Program-made: the position numbers and the translations under genes
DNA from: Desulfobacteraceae bacterium
GTDB lineage: Bacteria; Desulfobacterota; Desulfobacteria; Desulfobacterales; Desulfosalsimonadaceae
Length of the DNA stretch: 64,000 nucleotides
Assembly (NCBI GenBank): GCA_014237465.1
Contig: JABZFM010000003.1
Span: 124,001 to 188,000 of the forward strand
Reading direction: 5' to 3'
Notes under the pieces: model-generated
What the model was told of the DNA's origin: nothing
The model's database searches: none
Seen by the model: only the letters and a program-made list of their open reading frames with translations
Shown here: piece by piece, positions 55,196-64,000 of the stretch
Layout of the letters: every line of letters starts with the position of its first letter
Numbering within the stretch: the first letter of the stretch is position 1

Positions 55196-55720
55196 ATAGC
55201 TAAGCAAAGACAGAGCGGCAACCAGACCAGAATCAACAGGGACATCAGGGCCAGAGAAGTTCGTGTAATTGATCCGGAAGGAAATCAGCTCGGGATCATC
55301 TCAGTTCAGGAAGCACTTTCTTCAGCCGAAGAATCCGGACTGGATCTTGTTGAAATTTCACCAAATGCAGACCCGCCTGTCTGCAAAATAATGGATTACG
55401 GCCGCTTTAAATACGAGCAGACAAAAAAATTGCAGGAGGCCAAAAAAAAGCAGACAACTTTTCAGGTTAAAGAAATTAAAGTCCGCCCCAAGACGGAAAC
55501 CCATGACCTGGAAATCAAAATTGGCCGTATCGAAAAATTTATTGGGAAAAAAAACAAAGTAAAGGTTACCGTTGTTTTCAGGGGACGTGAAATCACCCTC
55601 ACCCAGAAAGGCCGAGAACTGCTTGCCAAAATTGCTGAAGACACCAATGAATATGCAGTGGTCGAACAGAGTTCCAGAATGGAAGGCCGTATAATGCATA
55701 TGATCCTGGCTCCCAAATAA
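55196..55720 (+). CDS. infC: translation initiation factor IF-3, AUA start
   Basis: 174 residues, close to the ~180 of IF3. Residues start (M)AKQRQSGNQTRINRDIRA, then VRVIDPEGNQLGII, and the C-terminal KVTVVFRGREIT and MEGRIMHMILAPK. The frame back to the in-frame stop at 55121 contains no ATG, GTG or TTG; the only codon at the right distance (7 bases) from the AGGAGG site is ATA at 55196. IF3 genes often use rare starts (AUU in E. coli) for autoregulation. Confidence 0.9.
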   Translation: MAKQRQSGNQTRINRDIRAREVRVIDPEGNQLGIISVQEALSSAEESGLDLVEISPNADPPVCKIMDYGRFKYEQTKKLQEAKKKQTTFQVKEIKVRPKTETHDLEIKIGRIEKFIGKKNKVKVTVVFRGREITLTQKGRELLAKIAEDTNEYAVVEQSSRMEGRIMHMILAPK

Positions 55721-55844
55721 ATTTATCTGAATTGCCCCTAACGCAAATCCGGTTAATATTTTTGCCGATGCAAGCACCTCCGGTATGCGATAGGCTTCAG
55801 CGGCTTTAACAAACCTGCAGTTTTAATAAAAAATATAATATAAA

Positions 55845-55872
55845 ATGGCGCGGATAAAGACGTCCGCGCCAT
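55845..55872 (+). terminator. hairpin between infC and rpmI
   Basis: ATGGCGCGGA and TCCGCGCCAT are perfect complements 8 bases apart, followed by ATGTATTTTATATTTT. The remaining 250 bases before rpmI hold a smaller GGGCC / GGCCC pair near 56000-56040. It may be a terminator or an autoregulatory L20-type leader. Confidence 0.5.
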
Positions 55873-56129
55873 ATGTATTTTATATTTTAAATATATTTTA
55901 AATAAATGAATAAAAAGAGTTGATCTGCGCAAAAAATTTTGCTTAATACCGAATCAACTGCTTAACTGAAAAATTAAAAAATAAAATTTTGGGGGGCAAA
56001 AGGGCCCGTTATGCATAATACGTCATTCATGTATAAGGCCCCATGATAAAACATGATAAATATTGATAAATAATATTTATATATTATCAGGCACCCTCGA
56101 TTACAATTCTTTGTCGAAGGAGTATGGTT

Positions 56130-56327
56130 ATGCCGAAAATTAAAACAAACAGATCCGCAGCAAAACGATTCCGGAAAACCGGAACCGGTAAGTATAAATT
56201 TTCAAAATCTCATGCAAGTCACATTCTGACCAAAAAATCCCGGAAACGGAAACGGTCATTAAGACAGGCGCAGGTTGCTGCCGGCAGCGACATGAAGGAA
56301 ATCAGACGCCTTCTTCCGAACGGGTAA
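56130..56327 (+). CDS. rpmI: 50S ribosomal protein L35
   Basis: 65 residues starting [20 protein letters not shown], the typical L35 sequence. The ATG at 56130 has a GAAGGAG site at good distance; the ATG at 56124 is too close. rplT follows. Confidence 0.97.
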   Translation: MPKIKTNRSAAKRFRKTGTGKYKFSKSHASHILTKKSRKRKRSLRQAQVAAGSDMKEIRRLLPNG

Positions 56328-56351
56328 TATACGCATCTAAGGAGATAGATC

Positions 56352-56699
56352 ATGCGAATAAAAAGAGGATTTAAAGCAAGAAGACGGAGAAAAAAAGTCT
56401 TAAAACTGGCCAAGGGATATCAAGGCGGGCGCAGTAAACTATTCCGTACCGCGGCGGATGCGGTTGACAAGGCGCTCATGTATGCCTACCGTGACCGCAA
56501 GGCACGCAAGCGGGATTTTCGCAAATTGTGGATCGCCAGAATTAATGCCGCTGCGCGCATGAATAATATTTCATACAGCAAATTCATTCATGGTTTAAAG
56601 CAGGCTGAAATTGAGATTGACCGAAAAATTTTAGCAGAGTTGGCAGTGTCCGACCCTGGTGCGTTCTCTCAACTGACAGCAAAGGCAGCAGCCAAATAG
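56352..56699 (+). CDS. rplT: 50S ribosomal protein L20
   Basis: 115 residues. [20 protein letters not shown] then the conserved [12 protein letters not shown]-type segment (here [16 protein letters not shown]) define L20. It is known to control its operon by binding the mRNA leader in several bacteria. Confidence 0.97.
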   Translation: MRIKRGFKARRRRKKVLKLAKGYQGGRSKLFRTAADAVDKALMYAYRDRKARKRDFRKLWIARINAAARMNNISYSKFIHGLKQAEIEIDRKILAELAVSDPGAFSQLTAKAAAK

Positions 56700-56752
56700 A
56701 TAATATCAAATACGACTGACGAGAATCCGTCTTACCCGCTGAGTATCTAAAA

Positions 56753-57763
56753 TTGGAAAACCGTATCGAACAGATCAAATCGGAAGCGATTGAAGCGCTT
56801 AAAGAAGCTGCTGACATAGAACAAATCAAGTCCCTTTCCGTCAAATATCTTGGCCGAAAGGGGCTTGTCACTTTGTTTTTAAGAAATATTTCCCAACTCC
56901 CGGCCAAAGAACGGCCTGAAGCCGGCAAACAGGCCAATATCACCAAAAAAAAACTTGAAAGCGCGTTTGAAAAAGCCATCCGGGATTTTGAAACAAAAGA
57001 CAAAAAAGACACAGACGAAACAATCGACGTTTCTTTACCCGGCCGACCGTCATCCCAAGGGACCCTTCACCCGATTACACATATCACCCGGCGTATATGC
57101 AGCATATTTTCAAGAATGGGTTTTGATATTGCCGAAGGCCCTGAAATAGAAACCGATTACTATAACTTTGAAGCCCTGAATATTCCCAAGAACCATCCGG
57201 CAAGGGATATGCAGGACACATTTTATGTTTCGGATAATATTGTTTTAAGGACGCATACTTCTCCGATTCAAGTCCATATCATGGAGCAGCATGCCCCTCC
57301 CATCCGAATTGTGGCGCCCGGCAAAGTATACCGATGTGATTCCGACCTTACCCACACGCCCATGTTCAACCAGGTGGAAGGCCTTCTGGTTGATGAGCAA
57401 GTTTCGTTCGGGGATTTAAAAGGGGTTTTAGAAGCGTTTGTTCATGAGCTTTTTGATGAACAGATCAGCCTCCGATTCCGACCAAGCTTTTTCCCGTTTA
57501 CAGAACCCAGCGCGGAAGTTGACATTCTTTGCGTCATGTGCCGGGGCAAAGGGTGCAAAGTCTGCTCACATACCGGCTGGCTGGAAGTGCTGGGATGCGG
57601 AATGATTCATCCTTCGGTATTTGAAAATGTCGGATATGACACCAGCAAATATTCCGGTTTTGCATTCGGCATGGGAGTCGAGCGACTTGCCATGTTAAAA
57701 TACGGAATAAATGATCTCCGGATGTTTTTTGAAAGCGATTACAGATTTCTAAGGCAGTTTTAA
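56753..57763 (+). CDS. pheS: phenylalanyl-tRNA synthetase alpha subunit
   Basis: 336 residues. N-terminal coiled coil, then class II motif segments HPITHITRRICSIFSRMGF and GVERLAMLKYGINDLR. The TTG at 56753 is the likely start. A zinc-ribbon-like CVMCRGKGCKVC near residue 260 is unusual but known in some PheS. pheT starts 1 base later. Confidence 0.95.
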   Translation: MENRIEQIKSEAIEALKEAADIEQIKSLSVKYLGRKGLVTLFLRNISQLPAKERPEAGKQANITKKKLESAFEKAIRDFETKDKKDTDETIDVSLPGRPSSQGTLHPITHITRRICSIFSRMGFDIAEGPEIETDYYNFEALNIPKNHPARDMQDTFYVSDNIVLRTHTSPIQVHIMEQHAPPIRIVAPGKVYRCDSDLTHTPMFNQVEGLLVDEQVSFGDLKGVLEAFVHELFDEQISLRFRPSFFPFTEPSAEVDILCVMCRGKGCKVCSHTGWLEVLGCGMIHPSVFENVGYDTSKYSGFAFGMGVERLAMLKYGINDLRMFFESDYRFLRQF

Positions 57764-57764
57764 A

Positions 57765-60179
57765 ATGAAAATCAGTATAAACTGGTTAAAACAATACGTA
57801 CCTATTAATATCCCCCCAACCGAACTGGCCGACAAACTGACCATGGCCGGCCTGGAGGTTGAGGGAATTACTGAAAAATTCCAATATCTTGATTCCGTGG
57901 TTGTCGGAAAAATCATTGAAGTCCATCCGCATCCCAATGCAGACAAACTCAGTTTATGCAAGGTCAGCATCGGGGAACAAACAATTACTGTCGTATGCGG
58001 AGCCCCGAATGCGAAAGCAGGAATGAAAATACCATGCGCGCTTCCCGGCGCAGTCCTTTCGGGCGGCCTGGCAGTCAAAAAAAATACCATCCGAGGCGAA
58101 TCCTCCGAAGGAATGCTGTGCAGTGAATCAGATCTTGAGCTTGGATTGGATAAATCCGGGTTAATGGTACTCAGCGAAGAACTGACCGAGGGTGTTTCCA
58201 TAAATACTGCCCTGAATCTTTCAGATACGGCATTTGAAATCGGCCTGACACCCAACCGTCCGGACTGCCTGAGCTTTATCGGCATTGCCAGAGAAGTGGC
58301 AACAATGGTGAACCAGCCGATAAAACTGCCTGAAATCAACCTGCCCCAGACATCCGGCCGAATTGACGATTTCACATCGGTTACGATTGAAAATCCAGAA
58401 CTGTGCCCCAGGTATGCCGCCCGTCTGATAACCGATATTACAGTTGCGCCCTCCCCGTTCTGGCTCCAGGATCGGCTGTTGTCCATCGGTTTGAAACCGG
58501 TCAACAATATTGTCGATATTACCAATTTTGTCATGATGGAACTGGGGCAGCCGCTGCATGCATTTGATTTTGACCGGCTGGCTGAAAACCGTATTGTTGT
58601 CCGGACTGCACGGGACAAAGAAGTATTTACAACATTGGATGACAAAGAACGCCGGCTGACCGAGAACACGCTGATGATCTGCGACGGTGAAAGGCCTGTG
58701 GCTGTGGCCGGTGTCATGGGCGGCGTCAATTCAGAAATAGAAGAAAATACAACACGGGTATTGCTTGAAAGCGCCTATTTTAACCCGATATCCATCCGAA
58801 AAACCGCAAAGCATCTTACATTAAATAGCGATGCCTCTCACCGGTTTGAACGGGGTGTCGACCCTGAAGGCACGGTCGTCGCCTTGAACCGGGCGGCCCA
58901 GCTCATTGCTGAAATCGGAAACGGCAACCTGATTGGCGGTGTGATTGATGAACATCCGTCTCCGCCTTTCGCCAAATCCATATCTCTAAGCGTGACCAAG
59001 ACCAATAAACATCTCGGAACGGATCTGAATCAGCCGGAAATTGCCGCCTATCTTAAATCCGTTGAATTTAATGTTAAAATAACAGACGAGGACACACTTG
59101 CGGTTTTACCGCCGACATTCCGCGTGGATGTCAGCCGTCCGGAAGACCTGATGGAAGAAGTTGCCCGGTTGTGGGGCTATAATAATATCAAAACAACTTT
59201 CCCGAAAATTTCCGGTGTTACGAATCTGCCCAACCAGTCGATTGAAATAAAAAATCAAATTATAGACATGATGGCCGGTTACGGTTTCTCGGAATCCATC
59301 AGCTATAGTTTTATCGGTAAAGATGCCTGCGACCGATTACGTCTTCCTGAAAATGACGAACGGCGCAGAATGCTCGATATTTTGAATCCCATTTCTGAAG
59401 ATATGGCTGTCATGCGCACGTCTCTGATTCCTGGTCTACTGGAAACAATGCATCGCAATCTTTCCCATCAAATCAAAAACCTGAAAATATTTGAACTGGG
59501 AAAAATCTTTATCAGCAATGGCCAGGCACAGCAGCCGACAGAGACGGAAATGCTGGCCGGTCTCTGGACCGGCACACGATTTAATATGACCTGGCACAGC
59601 AAACCGGTTTCATGCGATTTCTATGACTTAAAAGGCGTTCTTGAAGACTTTTTTCATTATTTCGGAATGGACCGCGTCTCTTTTTCAAAAATGGGAGATG
59701 AGTTATGCAGTTATACAAAAGCCGGTCACACCGCCCAAATTCTCCTTGACGGCAACCCCTTCGGCCTTATCGGTGAGATCGACGCCACGGTTTTAAACAA
59801 TTTTAACATCAAGCAGCCGGCATTTATTTTTGAACTGAATATCAACACATTTATTTCGAATTTACCGGAAACAAAAATGTTTGTTCCGATTCCCAAATTT
59901 CCTTTTACCGACAGGGACATCACCTTAATTGTTGACAATCATGTTCAAGCAGGTGATATTATAGAAAAGGTTAAATTTTTTGAAGAAAAACTGATGGAGG
60001 ACATCTGCGTACTGGATGTATACAGCGGGAAACCGATTCCAGCCGGCAAAAAAAGTATTTCTTTGCGAATTATTTATCGGTCTTTTACTGAAACCTTGTC
60101 GGATCAGCATGTGAACCTCGTTCATCAACAACTGACAGACCGGATTATCCAAAAATTCAACGCAACGCTGCCGGTCTAA
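57765..60179 (+). CDS. pheT: phenylalanyl-tRNA synthetase beta subunit
   Basis: 804 residues with tRNA-binding N-domain (VVGKIIEVHPHPNADKLSLC), B3/B4 editing region, B5 and a C-terminal anticodon-binding FDX-ACB domain (PKFPFTDRDITLIVD). With PheS it charges tRNA-Phe. Confidence 0.96.
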   Translation: MKISINWLKQYVPINIPPTELADKLTMAGLEVEGITEKFQYLDSVVVGKIIEVHPHPNADKLSLCKVSIGEQTITVVCGAPNAKAGMKIPCALPGAVLSGGLAVKKNTIRGESSEGMLCSESDLELGLDKSGLMVLSEELTEGVSINTALNLSDTAFEIGLTPNRPDCLSFIGIAREVATMVNQPIKLPEINLPQTSGRIDDFTSVTIENPELCPRYAARLITDITVAPSPFWLQDRLLSIGLKPVNNIVDITNFVMMELGQPLHAFDFDRLAENRIVVRTARDKEVFTTLDDKERRLTENTLMICDGERPVAVAGVMGGVNSEIEENTTRVLLESAYFNPISIRKTAKHLTLNSDASHRFERGVDPEGTVVALNRAAQLIAEIGNGNLIGGVIDEHPSPPFAKSISLSVTKTNKHLGTDLNQPEIAAYLKSVEFNVKITDEDTLAVLPPTFRVDVSRPEDLMEEVARLWGYNNIKTTFPKISGVTNLPNQSIEIKNQIIDMMAGYGFSESISYSFIGKDACDRLRLPENDERRRMLDILNPISEDMAVMRTSLIPGLLETMHRNLSHQIKNLKIFELGKIFISNGQAQQPTETEMLAGLWTGTRFNMTWHSKPVSCDFYDLKGVLEDFFHYFGMDRVSFSKMGDELCSYTKAGHTAQILLDGNPFGLIGEIDATVLNNFNIKQPAFIFELNINTFISNLPETKMFVPIPKFPFTDRDITLIVDNHVQAGDIIEKVKFFEEKLMEDICVLDVYSGKPIPAGKKSISLRIIYRSFTETLSDQHVNLVHQQLTDRIIQKFNATLPV

Positions 60180-60203
60180 AATCCTAACAGGTTGTTTGCT
60201 CCA

Positions 60204-60551
60204 ATGGAGATCCAGATACCTCCAGGGACCACCATTCCGGACAAGCTGTATTTCAAAATCGGGGAAGTAACCGCGATTACTGATCTGGCAGCCTATGTTC
60301 TCAGATTCTGGGAATCTGAGTTTAATATGATATCACCCAAACGGACAGAATCCGGTCAACGGCTTTACAGAAAAGTAGATGTTGAATCCATTTTAAAAAT
60401 TAAATACTTATTATATGAAAAAAAATTTACCATCCAGGGTGCAAAAAAATTTCTGAAAAACAGCAGTAAACAAAATTCAGAACCCGTTCCACAAACCGCC
60501 TTAGAAGACATCAAGTCCGAATTACAGCAGATCAGGGCAATGCTGGACTGA
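60204..60551 (+). CDS. MerR-family regulator after pheT
   Basis: About 115 residues. Helix-turn-helix YFKIGEVTAITDLAAYVLRF, WESEF, SGQRLYRKVDVE wing, and a short helical tail. The place after pheT in deltaproteobacteria commonly holds such a gene; the target is unknown. The start may be ATG at 60204 or TTG at 60192. Confidence 0.8.
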   Translation: MEIQIPPGTTIPDKLYFKIGEVTAITDLAAYVLRFWESEFNMISPKRTESGQRLYRKVDVESILKIKYLLYEKKFTIQGAKKFLKNSSKQNSEPVPQTALEDIKSELQQIRAMLD

Positions 60552-60678
60552 TCCGGACAAAACGCTTCCGTTCTTTACCCCCCGAAATACAACCGAAAAG
60601 ACAAACGGATATACAACATAATTGAATTTTAATATTGACATAGCTATATTTTTCAATTAATTTATTACGGCTATGGAT

Positions 60679-60754
60679 GCGGGCATAGCTCAGCTGGTAG
60701 AGTACAAGCTTCCCAAGCTTGGTGTCGCGAGTTCGAATCTCGTTGCCCGCTCCA
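60679..60754 (+). tRNA. tRNA-Gly (CCC anticodon)
   Basis: Acceptor GCGGGCA pairs with TGCCCGC, D-arm GCTC-GAGT, anticodon stem CAAGC/GCTTG with loop TTCCCAA (anticodon CCC), T-arm GCGAG-TTCGAAT-CTCGT and encoded CCA. Decodes GGG. Confidence 0.95.
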
Positions 60755-60823
60755 AAGTTCTTGTAGGCCCATTCGGGTTGAATGAGGTGTGATAGAGAAG
60801 CAATGATCTGAACGGCTTGATGA

Positions 60824-60847
60824 AACGGGCATAAATGCCCGTTTTTT
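60824..60847 (+). terminator. terminator after tRNA-Gly
   Basis: AACGGGCAT and ATGCCCGTT form a perfect 9-bp stem with a 2-base gap, followed by TTTTATTTTTTT. It lies 70 bp after the tRNA and 26 bp before rimP. Confidence 0.85.
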
Positions 60848-60872
60848 ATTTTTTTAAACGAAAGACAGGATA

Positions 60873-61427
60873 TTGGCAAAAACATATAGAAAAAAGAGCG
60901 GAACCAAAACCGAACCACCGGTGCTGCCGGAGAAGGCAGCCGCAATTACGGATCAATCGGAAGTGGTGGCCGTCGTCTGGGAACTGGCCGAGCCGATATG
61001 CAATGTCGATGGAATGGCGCTGATCCATGTGGAATACCAGCGGGAGGTCGGCGGCAGAATTCTCCGGCTTTATGTTGATAAACCGGGCGGCATCACCTTA
61101 GGCGACTGCTCATTGATCAGTTCCCAACTGGGGGACGTTCTGGATCTCAAGCTTGAAACCGACGATTCCTATACACTGGAGGTCTCATCCCCAGGCCTGG
61201 ATCGGCCGATATCAAGACTGTCTGATTTTAAAAAGTTTAAAGGAGAACTGGCAAAAATAAAAATTGCGCAACCCATCAACGGTCAAAAAAAATTCAAAGG
61301 GATCCTGTCTGGGATTATGGAATCAAACGTACAATTGAAGACGGATAAAGATACTGTCTCCATCCCTTATCAGGATATTATTAAAGCACGGCTTGTCAAT
61401 TATGACGGAGATAACAAATGCTTATAA
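60873..61427 (+). CDS. rimP: ribosome maturation factor RimP
   Basis: 184 residues, longer N-terminus than usual (a lysine-rich ~30 residues). RLYVDKPGGITLGDC, LEVSSPGLDRPISRL and the C-terminal SH3-like part are RimP marks. Start is a TTG at 60873 with an AGGAT site. Its stop overlaps nusA. Confidence 0.9.
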   Translation: MAKTYRKKSGTKTEPPVLPEKAAAITDQSEVVAVVWELAEPICNVDGMALIHVEYQREVGGRILRLYVDKPGGITLGDCSLISSQLGDVLDLKLETDDSYTLEVSSPGLDRPISRLSDFKKFKGELAKIKIAQPINGQKKFKGILSGIMESNVQLKTDKDTVSIPYQDIIKARLVNYDGDNKCL

Positions 61428-62782
61428 CAGACATGAAACGTGTGATTGAGCAGGTTAGCCGGGATAAAGGTATTGAATTTAACGTTCTGGTGAAGGCATT
61501 GGAAGAAGCCCTGCGCTCAGCCGCTAAAAAGAAATTCGGTAACAAAATCGACATTGAAATTCAGTACAATGATGAAACCGGTGAACTTGAGGTATTCCAA
61601 TTTAAAGAAGTTGTCGAAAAAGTCACTGAACCGGCTTTTCAAATCGACATGAAAGAGGGACGGGAACTGGACGCTGAATGTGAGATCGGTGACAGCCTCG
61701 GGACAAAAATGGATACCACGACCTTCGGCAGAATTGCTGCCCAATCCGCCAAGCAGGTAATTATACAAAAACTCAAAATCGCTGAACGAAGTGCGGTATA
61801 CAACAGCTTTGTTGAACGCCAGGGTGAAATCATCAACGGGATTGTTCAACGGACGACCCGGAATGAAATTATTGTCAACCTGGGGCAGGCAGAAGCGGTT
61901 CTGCCGAAAAGAGAGCAAATACCAGGCGAGAGTTACAGACGGGGTGACAGAATCAGGGCCTATATCGTTAAAGTACTTGAAGAAAGCCGGGGACCTCAGG
62001 TTGTTCTTTCAAGAACGCATCCTGCTTTTTTGATCAACCTGTTTAAAACAGAAGTACCTGAAATCAATGAAGGGGTTGTCAACATTGTCGGAGCTGCCAG
62101 AGAAGCCGGAAGCCGCGGTAAAATAGCGGTGAGTTCAAACGATCCTGACATTGACCCGATTGGCGCCTGTGTCGGCGTTAAAGGAAACCGGGTTCAAAGT
62201 GTGGTTCAGGAACTCAAAGGTGAAAAAATAGATATTATTCCCTGGCACCTGGATCCGGCAAAATTTGTATGCAACGCACTGGCCCCGGCGGAAGTTTCAA
62301 GGGTTATCATCGACGAAGTCAACCACAGCATGGAAGTGGTTGTCCCTGATGAGGCCCAGTCAATCGCTATTGGCCGCGGCGGCCAGAATGTTCGGCTCGC
62401 ATCAAAACTATCCGGATGGAACCTTGACGTAAAAAGCCTGACCGATTACGACAACAGCATCAAAAAAGGGCTTGATTCGCTGATGGAACTGCCAGAAATG
62501 AACAAAACTTTAGCCGATATCCTGTTCAAGGAAGGCTTTTTTTCGGTTGAAGACCTGGCAAAAGTATCTATTGAAGAACTCGTGGAGGTTGCCCGGATTT
62601 CCGAAGAAGATGCCGGAAATTTTATTGAGCAGGCAAAACAGGCACTCAGCGCCGCCCAAAAAGAAGACAATACAGAGAACAATGAAGAATCAGCAGACAT
62701 TGAAAACAATGACCTCGCTGACGAAGCTGCAACTGATTCTGATATCGAAGACACTGAAAATACTGAAGAGACTGAAGAGTAG
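61418..62782 (+). CDS. nusA: transcription elongation factor NusA
   Basis: 454 residues. N-terminal domain, S1 domain ([20 protein letters not shown]), two KH domains ([29 protein letters not shown]), and one helix-hairpin-helix-like repeat near 360-420, then an acidic tail of about 35 residues. It binds RNA polymerase and nascent RNA. rimP-nusA-infB order is universal. Confidence 0.96.
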   Translation: MLITDMKRVIEQVSRDKGIEFNVLVKALEEALRSAAKKKFGNKIDIEIQYNDETGELEVFQFKEVVEKVTEPAFQIDMKEGRELDAECEIGDSLGTKMDTTTFGRIAAQSAKQVIIQKLKIAERSAVYNSFVERQGEIINGIVQRTTRNEIIVNLGQAEAVLPKREQIPGESYRRGDRIRAYIVKVLEESRGPQVVLSRTHPAFLINLFKTEVPEINEGVVNIVGAAREAGSRGKIAVSSNDPDIDPIGACVGVKGNRVQSVVQELKGEKIDIIPWHLDPAKFVCNALAPAEVSRVIIDEVNHSMEVVVPDEAQSIAIGRGGQNVRLASKLSGWNLDVKSLTDYDNSIKKGLDSLMELPEMNKTLADILFKEGFFSVEDLAKVSIEELVEVARISEEDAGNFIEQAKQALSAAQKEDNTENNEESADIENNDLADEAATDSDIEDTENTEETEE

Positions 62783-62866
62783 TTTAAGCGATATTATTAA
62801 GTAATTTATTAATAATAAACATAAAGAAAACGATCCCGGTTTTTGATGGATAAACGAGGGGGATGG

Positions 62867-64000
62867 ATGGCAAAAGTCAGAATATATGAACTCGCCAGAG
62901 AACTTAACCTGGAAAATAAAGAACTCCTGGGAAAAATGGAGGAGATGGGCATTGAAGCCAAAAGCCATATGTCATCTCTGGACGAGGCCGCTATAGACCA
63001 AATCAAACAAGCGCTTTTCGGGACCAAAGCCCCGGAAGAGATAGTCGAAGATAAGCGGATAAAGCCCAACGTTATCCGACGACGGCGAAAACGTGTTCAG
63101 ACGCCGGTTGAACCGGAAGTGCTTGAAACACCTGAGGTCTCTGCCAAAGAAGAAAAAATCGAAGGAGTTAAAGAGCCCGCTCCCCCGAAAACAAAACCGG
63201 AAGCAAAAACTGAAAAAAAAGCCAAGAAAGCTCCGGAAGAAAAACCGGAACCCGCTCCGGTCGAAGCGGATAAAACGGTTGAAGCAATGCCGGCGGCAGC
63301 GGTTCCGGCAAAGCCGAGAAAAGAAAAACCTGCTGAAAAAGTTAAAGAAGCGAAGACTGAAGTGGAAGTGGAAACTGAGCCGGAAAAACCGGAAACGCCT
63401 GAAGAGAAAAAAACGGTCCCTAAAGTAAAAAAAATCAAAGGAAAACCGGTTCTCAAACCAGTGGCAAAACGCAAAACAAAAAAAGGTACGCCGGCTAAGA
63501 TCATCAGTATGCCGGTTGAACCGCTTGAACCGGTCAAAACTGAAGCCCCGGTACCGCCGAAGGATGCACGGAAACCGAATAAAAAATTCGTCAAAGGCGC
63601 TAAAAAAAGGCCCGCTGTCGTTGAACCGGTTCAAGTAGCACCGCCGCCGCCAGAGCCGGGCGCTAAAAAGAAAGGCCGCAAAAAAAGGACTGAAGAAGAA
63701 ATTGTCGATCTCAAGAAACCCAAAAAAGTGAAGGGCGCTTCACGGCGTAAAGCAGTGGTTGAAGGATCCGCTCTTTACGACAAGAGTTTTGGCCGGTCCC
63801 GAAAGGGCCGGAAAAAATTCAAATCCGCTCCGGCTGGCGGTGGTCAGAAAACGCAGATTACAACCCCGAAAGCCATTAAACGCCGAATTAAAATTGATGA
63901 TACGATTGTTCTGGCAGATCTCGGCAAACGGATGGGGATAAAAGCCAATGAACTGATTGCCAAATTGATGGGCATGGGCATGATGGTCACGGTCAACCAG
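62867..64000 (+). CDS. infB: translation initiation factor IF-2 (5' part; continues beyond window)
   Basis: 378 residues visible. The IF2 N-domain [20 protein letters not shown] and a long Lys/Pro/Glu-rich linker (about 70-320) are followed by a second IF2_N module near [17 protein letters not shown] at the window end; the GTPase domain is not reached. The ATG at 62867 has a GAGGGGG site. The linker is biased in composition but an open frame, a normal feature of IF2. Confidence 0.95.
   Translation, partial: MAKVRIYELARELNLENKELLGKMEEMGIEAKSHMSSLDEAAIDQIKQALFGTKAPEEIVEDKRIKPNVIRRRRKRVQTPVEPEVLETPEVSAKEEKIEGVKEPAPPKTKPEAKTEKKAKKAPEEKPEPAPVEADKTVEAMPAAAVPAKPRKEKPAEKVKEAKTEVEVETEPEKPETPEEKKTVPKVKKIKGKPVLKPVAKRKTKKGTPAKIISMPVEPLEPVKTEAPVPPKDARKPNKKFVKGAKKRPAVVEPVQVAPPPPEPGAKKKGRKKRTEEEIVDLKKPKKVKGASRRKAVVEGSALYDKSFGRSRKGRKKFKSAPAGGGQKTQITTPKAIKRRIKIDDTIVLADLGKRMGIKANELIAKLMGMGMMVTVNQ

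Noticed and set aside
55391-55720. Short IF3 starting at the internal ATG 55391
   Set aside because: It would drop the whole N-terminal domain, whose sequence is well conserved upstream from the ATA codon.
57749-58729. Open frame of 326 codons opposite pheT
   Set aside because: It is antisense to conserved pheT codons with no recognisable domain.
62972-63634. Phe/Arg-rich antisense frames opposite infB
   Set aside because: They mirror the Lys/Glu-rich IF2 linker and have extreme composition, as expected for a shadow.

Overview
The window looks like chromosome from a sulfate-reducing member of the Desulfobacterales (former Deltaproteobacteria, probably Desulfobacteraceae-like). The evidence is a complete dsrABD gene set with a dsrN/cbiA-type amidotransferase, a tetrahaem cytochrome c3, and the deltaproteobacterial flavour of the housekeeping genes. 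Genus cannot be fixed from the sequence alone.

Layout. (1) 1-5911, minus strand: a compact six-gene operon encoding a CofD-like protein (cut by the window edge), an HprK-related kinase, an ATP-grasp enzyme, a PhoU-phosphotransferase fusion, an amphi-Trp protein and a PHP-like hydrolase. This matches the functionally unassigned 'GAK' (Grasp, Amphi-Trp, Kinase) gene set. (2) 5986-13527: phosphate uptake and signalling genes, pstSCA leftwards and phoB-phoR-pstB-phoU rightwards from a shared control region, followed by rluB-like and a porin. Pho-box-like 11-bp repeats lie before phoB, pstS, the porin and, notably, before the GAK operon. (3) 15999-30534: gltX, then a long rightward housekeeping run (rpmF, fabG, acpP, rpiB, glyA, dCMP deaminase, nrdR, ribD-ribE-ribBA-ribH, nusB, a TrpB2, ispG). 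(4) 30579-43983: proS, a relA/spoT homologue, rpmB, bamD-trxB-trxA, hisI-hisG, engB, era, then an accessory stretch (ATP-grasp, HNH nuclease, NifX-like, metallo-hydrolase, small outer-membrane barrel). (5) 44053-44624: a scar made of a frameshifted IS5-group transposase remnant and a wrbA fragment. (6) 44772-50576: cytochrome c3, then dsrA-dsrB-dsrD-dsrN (minus) and a TPR protein. (7) 51011-54928: a DapA homologue and an unusual YkgJ-SDR-YkgJ trio. (8) 55196-64000: infC (with an AUA start), rpmI, rplT, pheS, pheT, a MerR-like gene, tRNA-Gly(CCC), rimP, nusA and the 5' part of infB.

The most promising system is the GAK operon. Here it sits next to pst/pho, contains its own PhoU domain fused to a kinase-like domain, and has three tandem 11-bp Pho-box-like repeats upstream. 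This suggests a phosphate-linked pathway of unknown chemistry. A second theme is a set of dispersed long palindromic elements that lie directly against stop codons, mostly in one orientation relative to the gene, with a central mini-stem conserved in shape but not in sequence. A family of heptameric TTCAGYC-type repeats shares the same kind of gene-end position.
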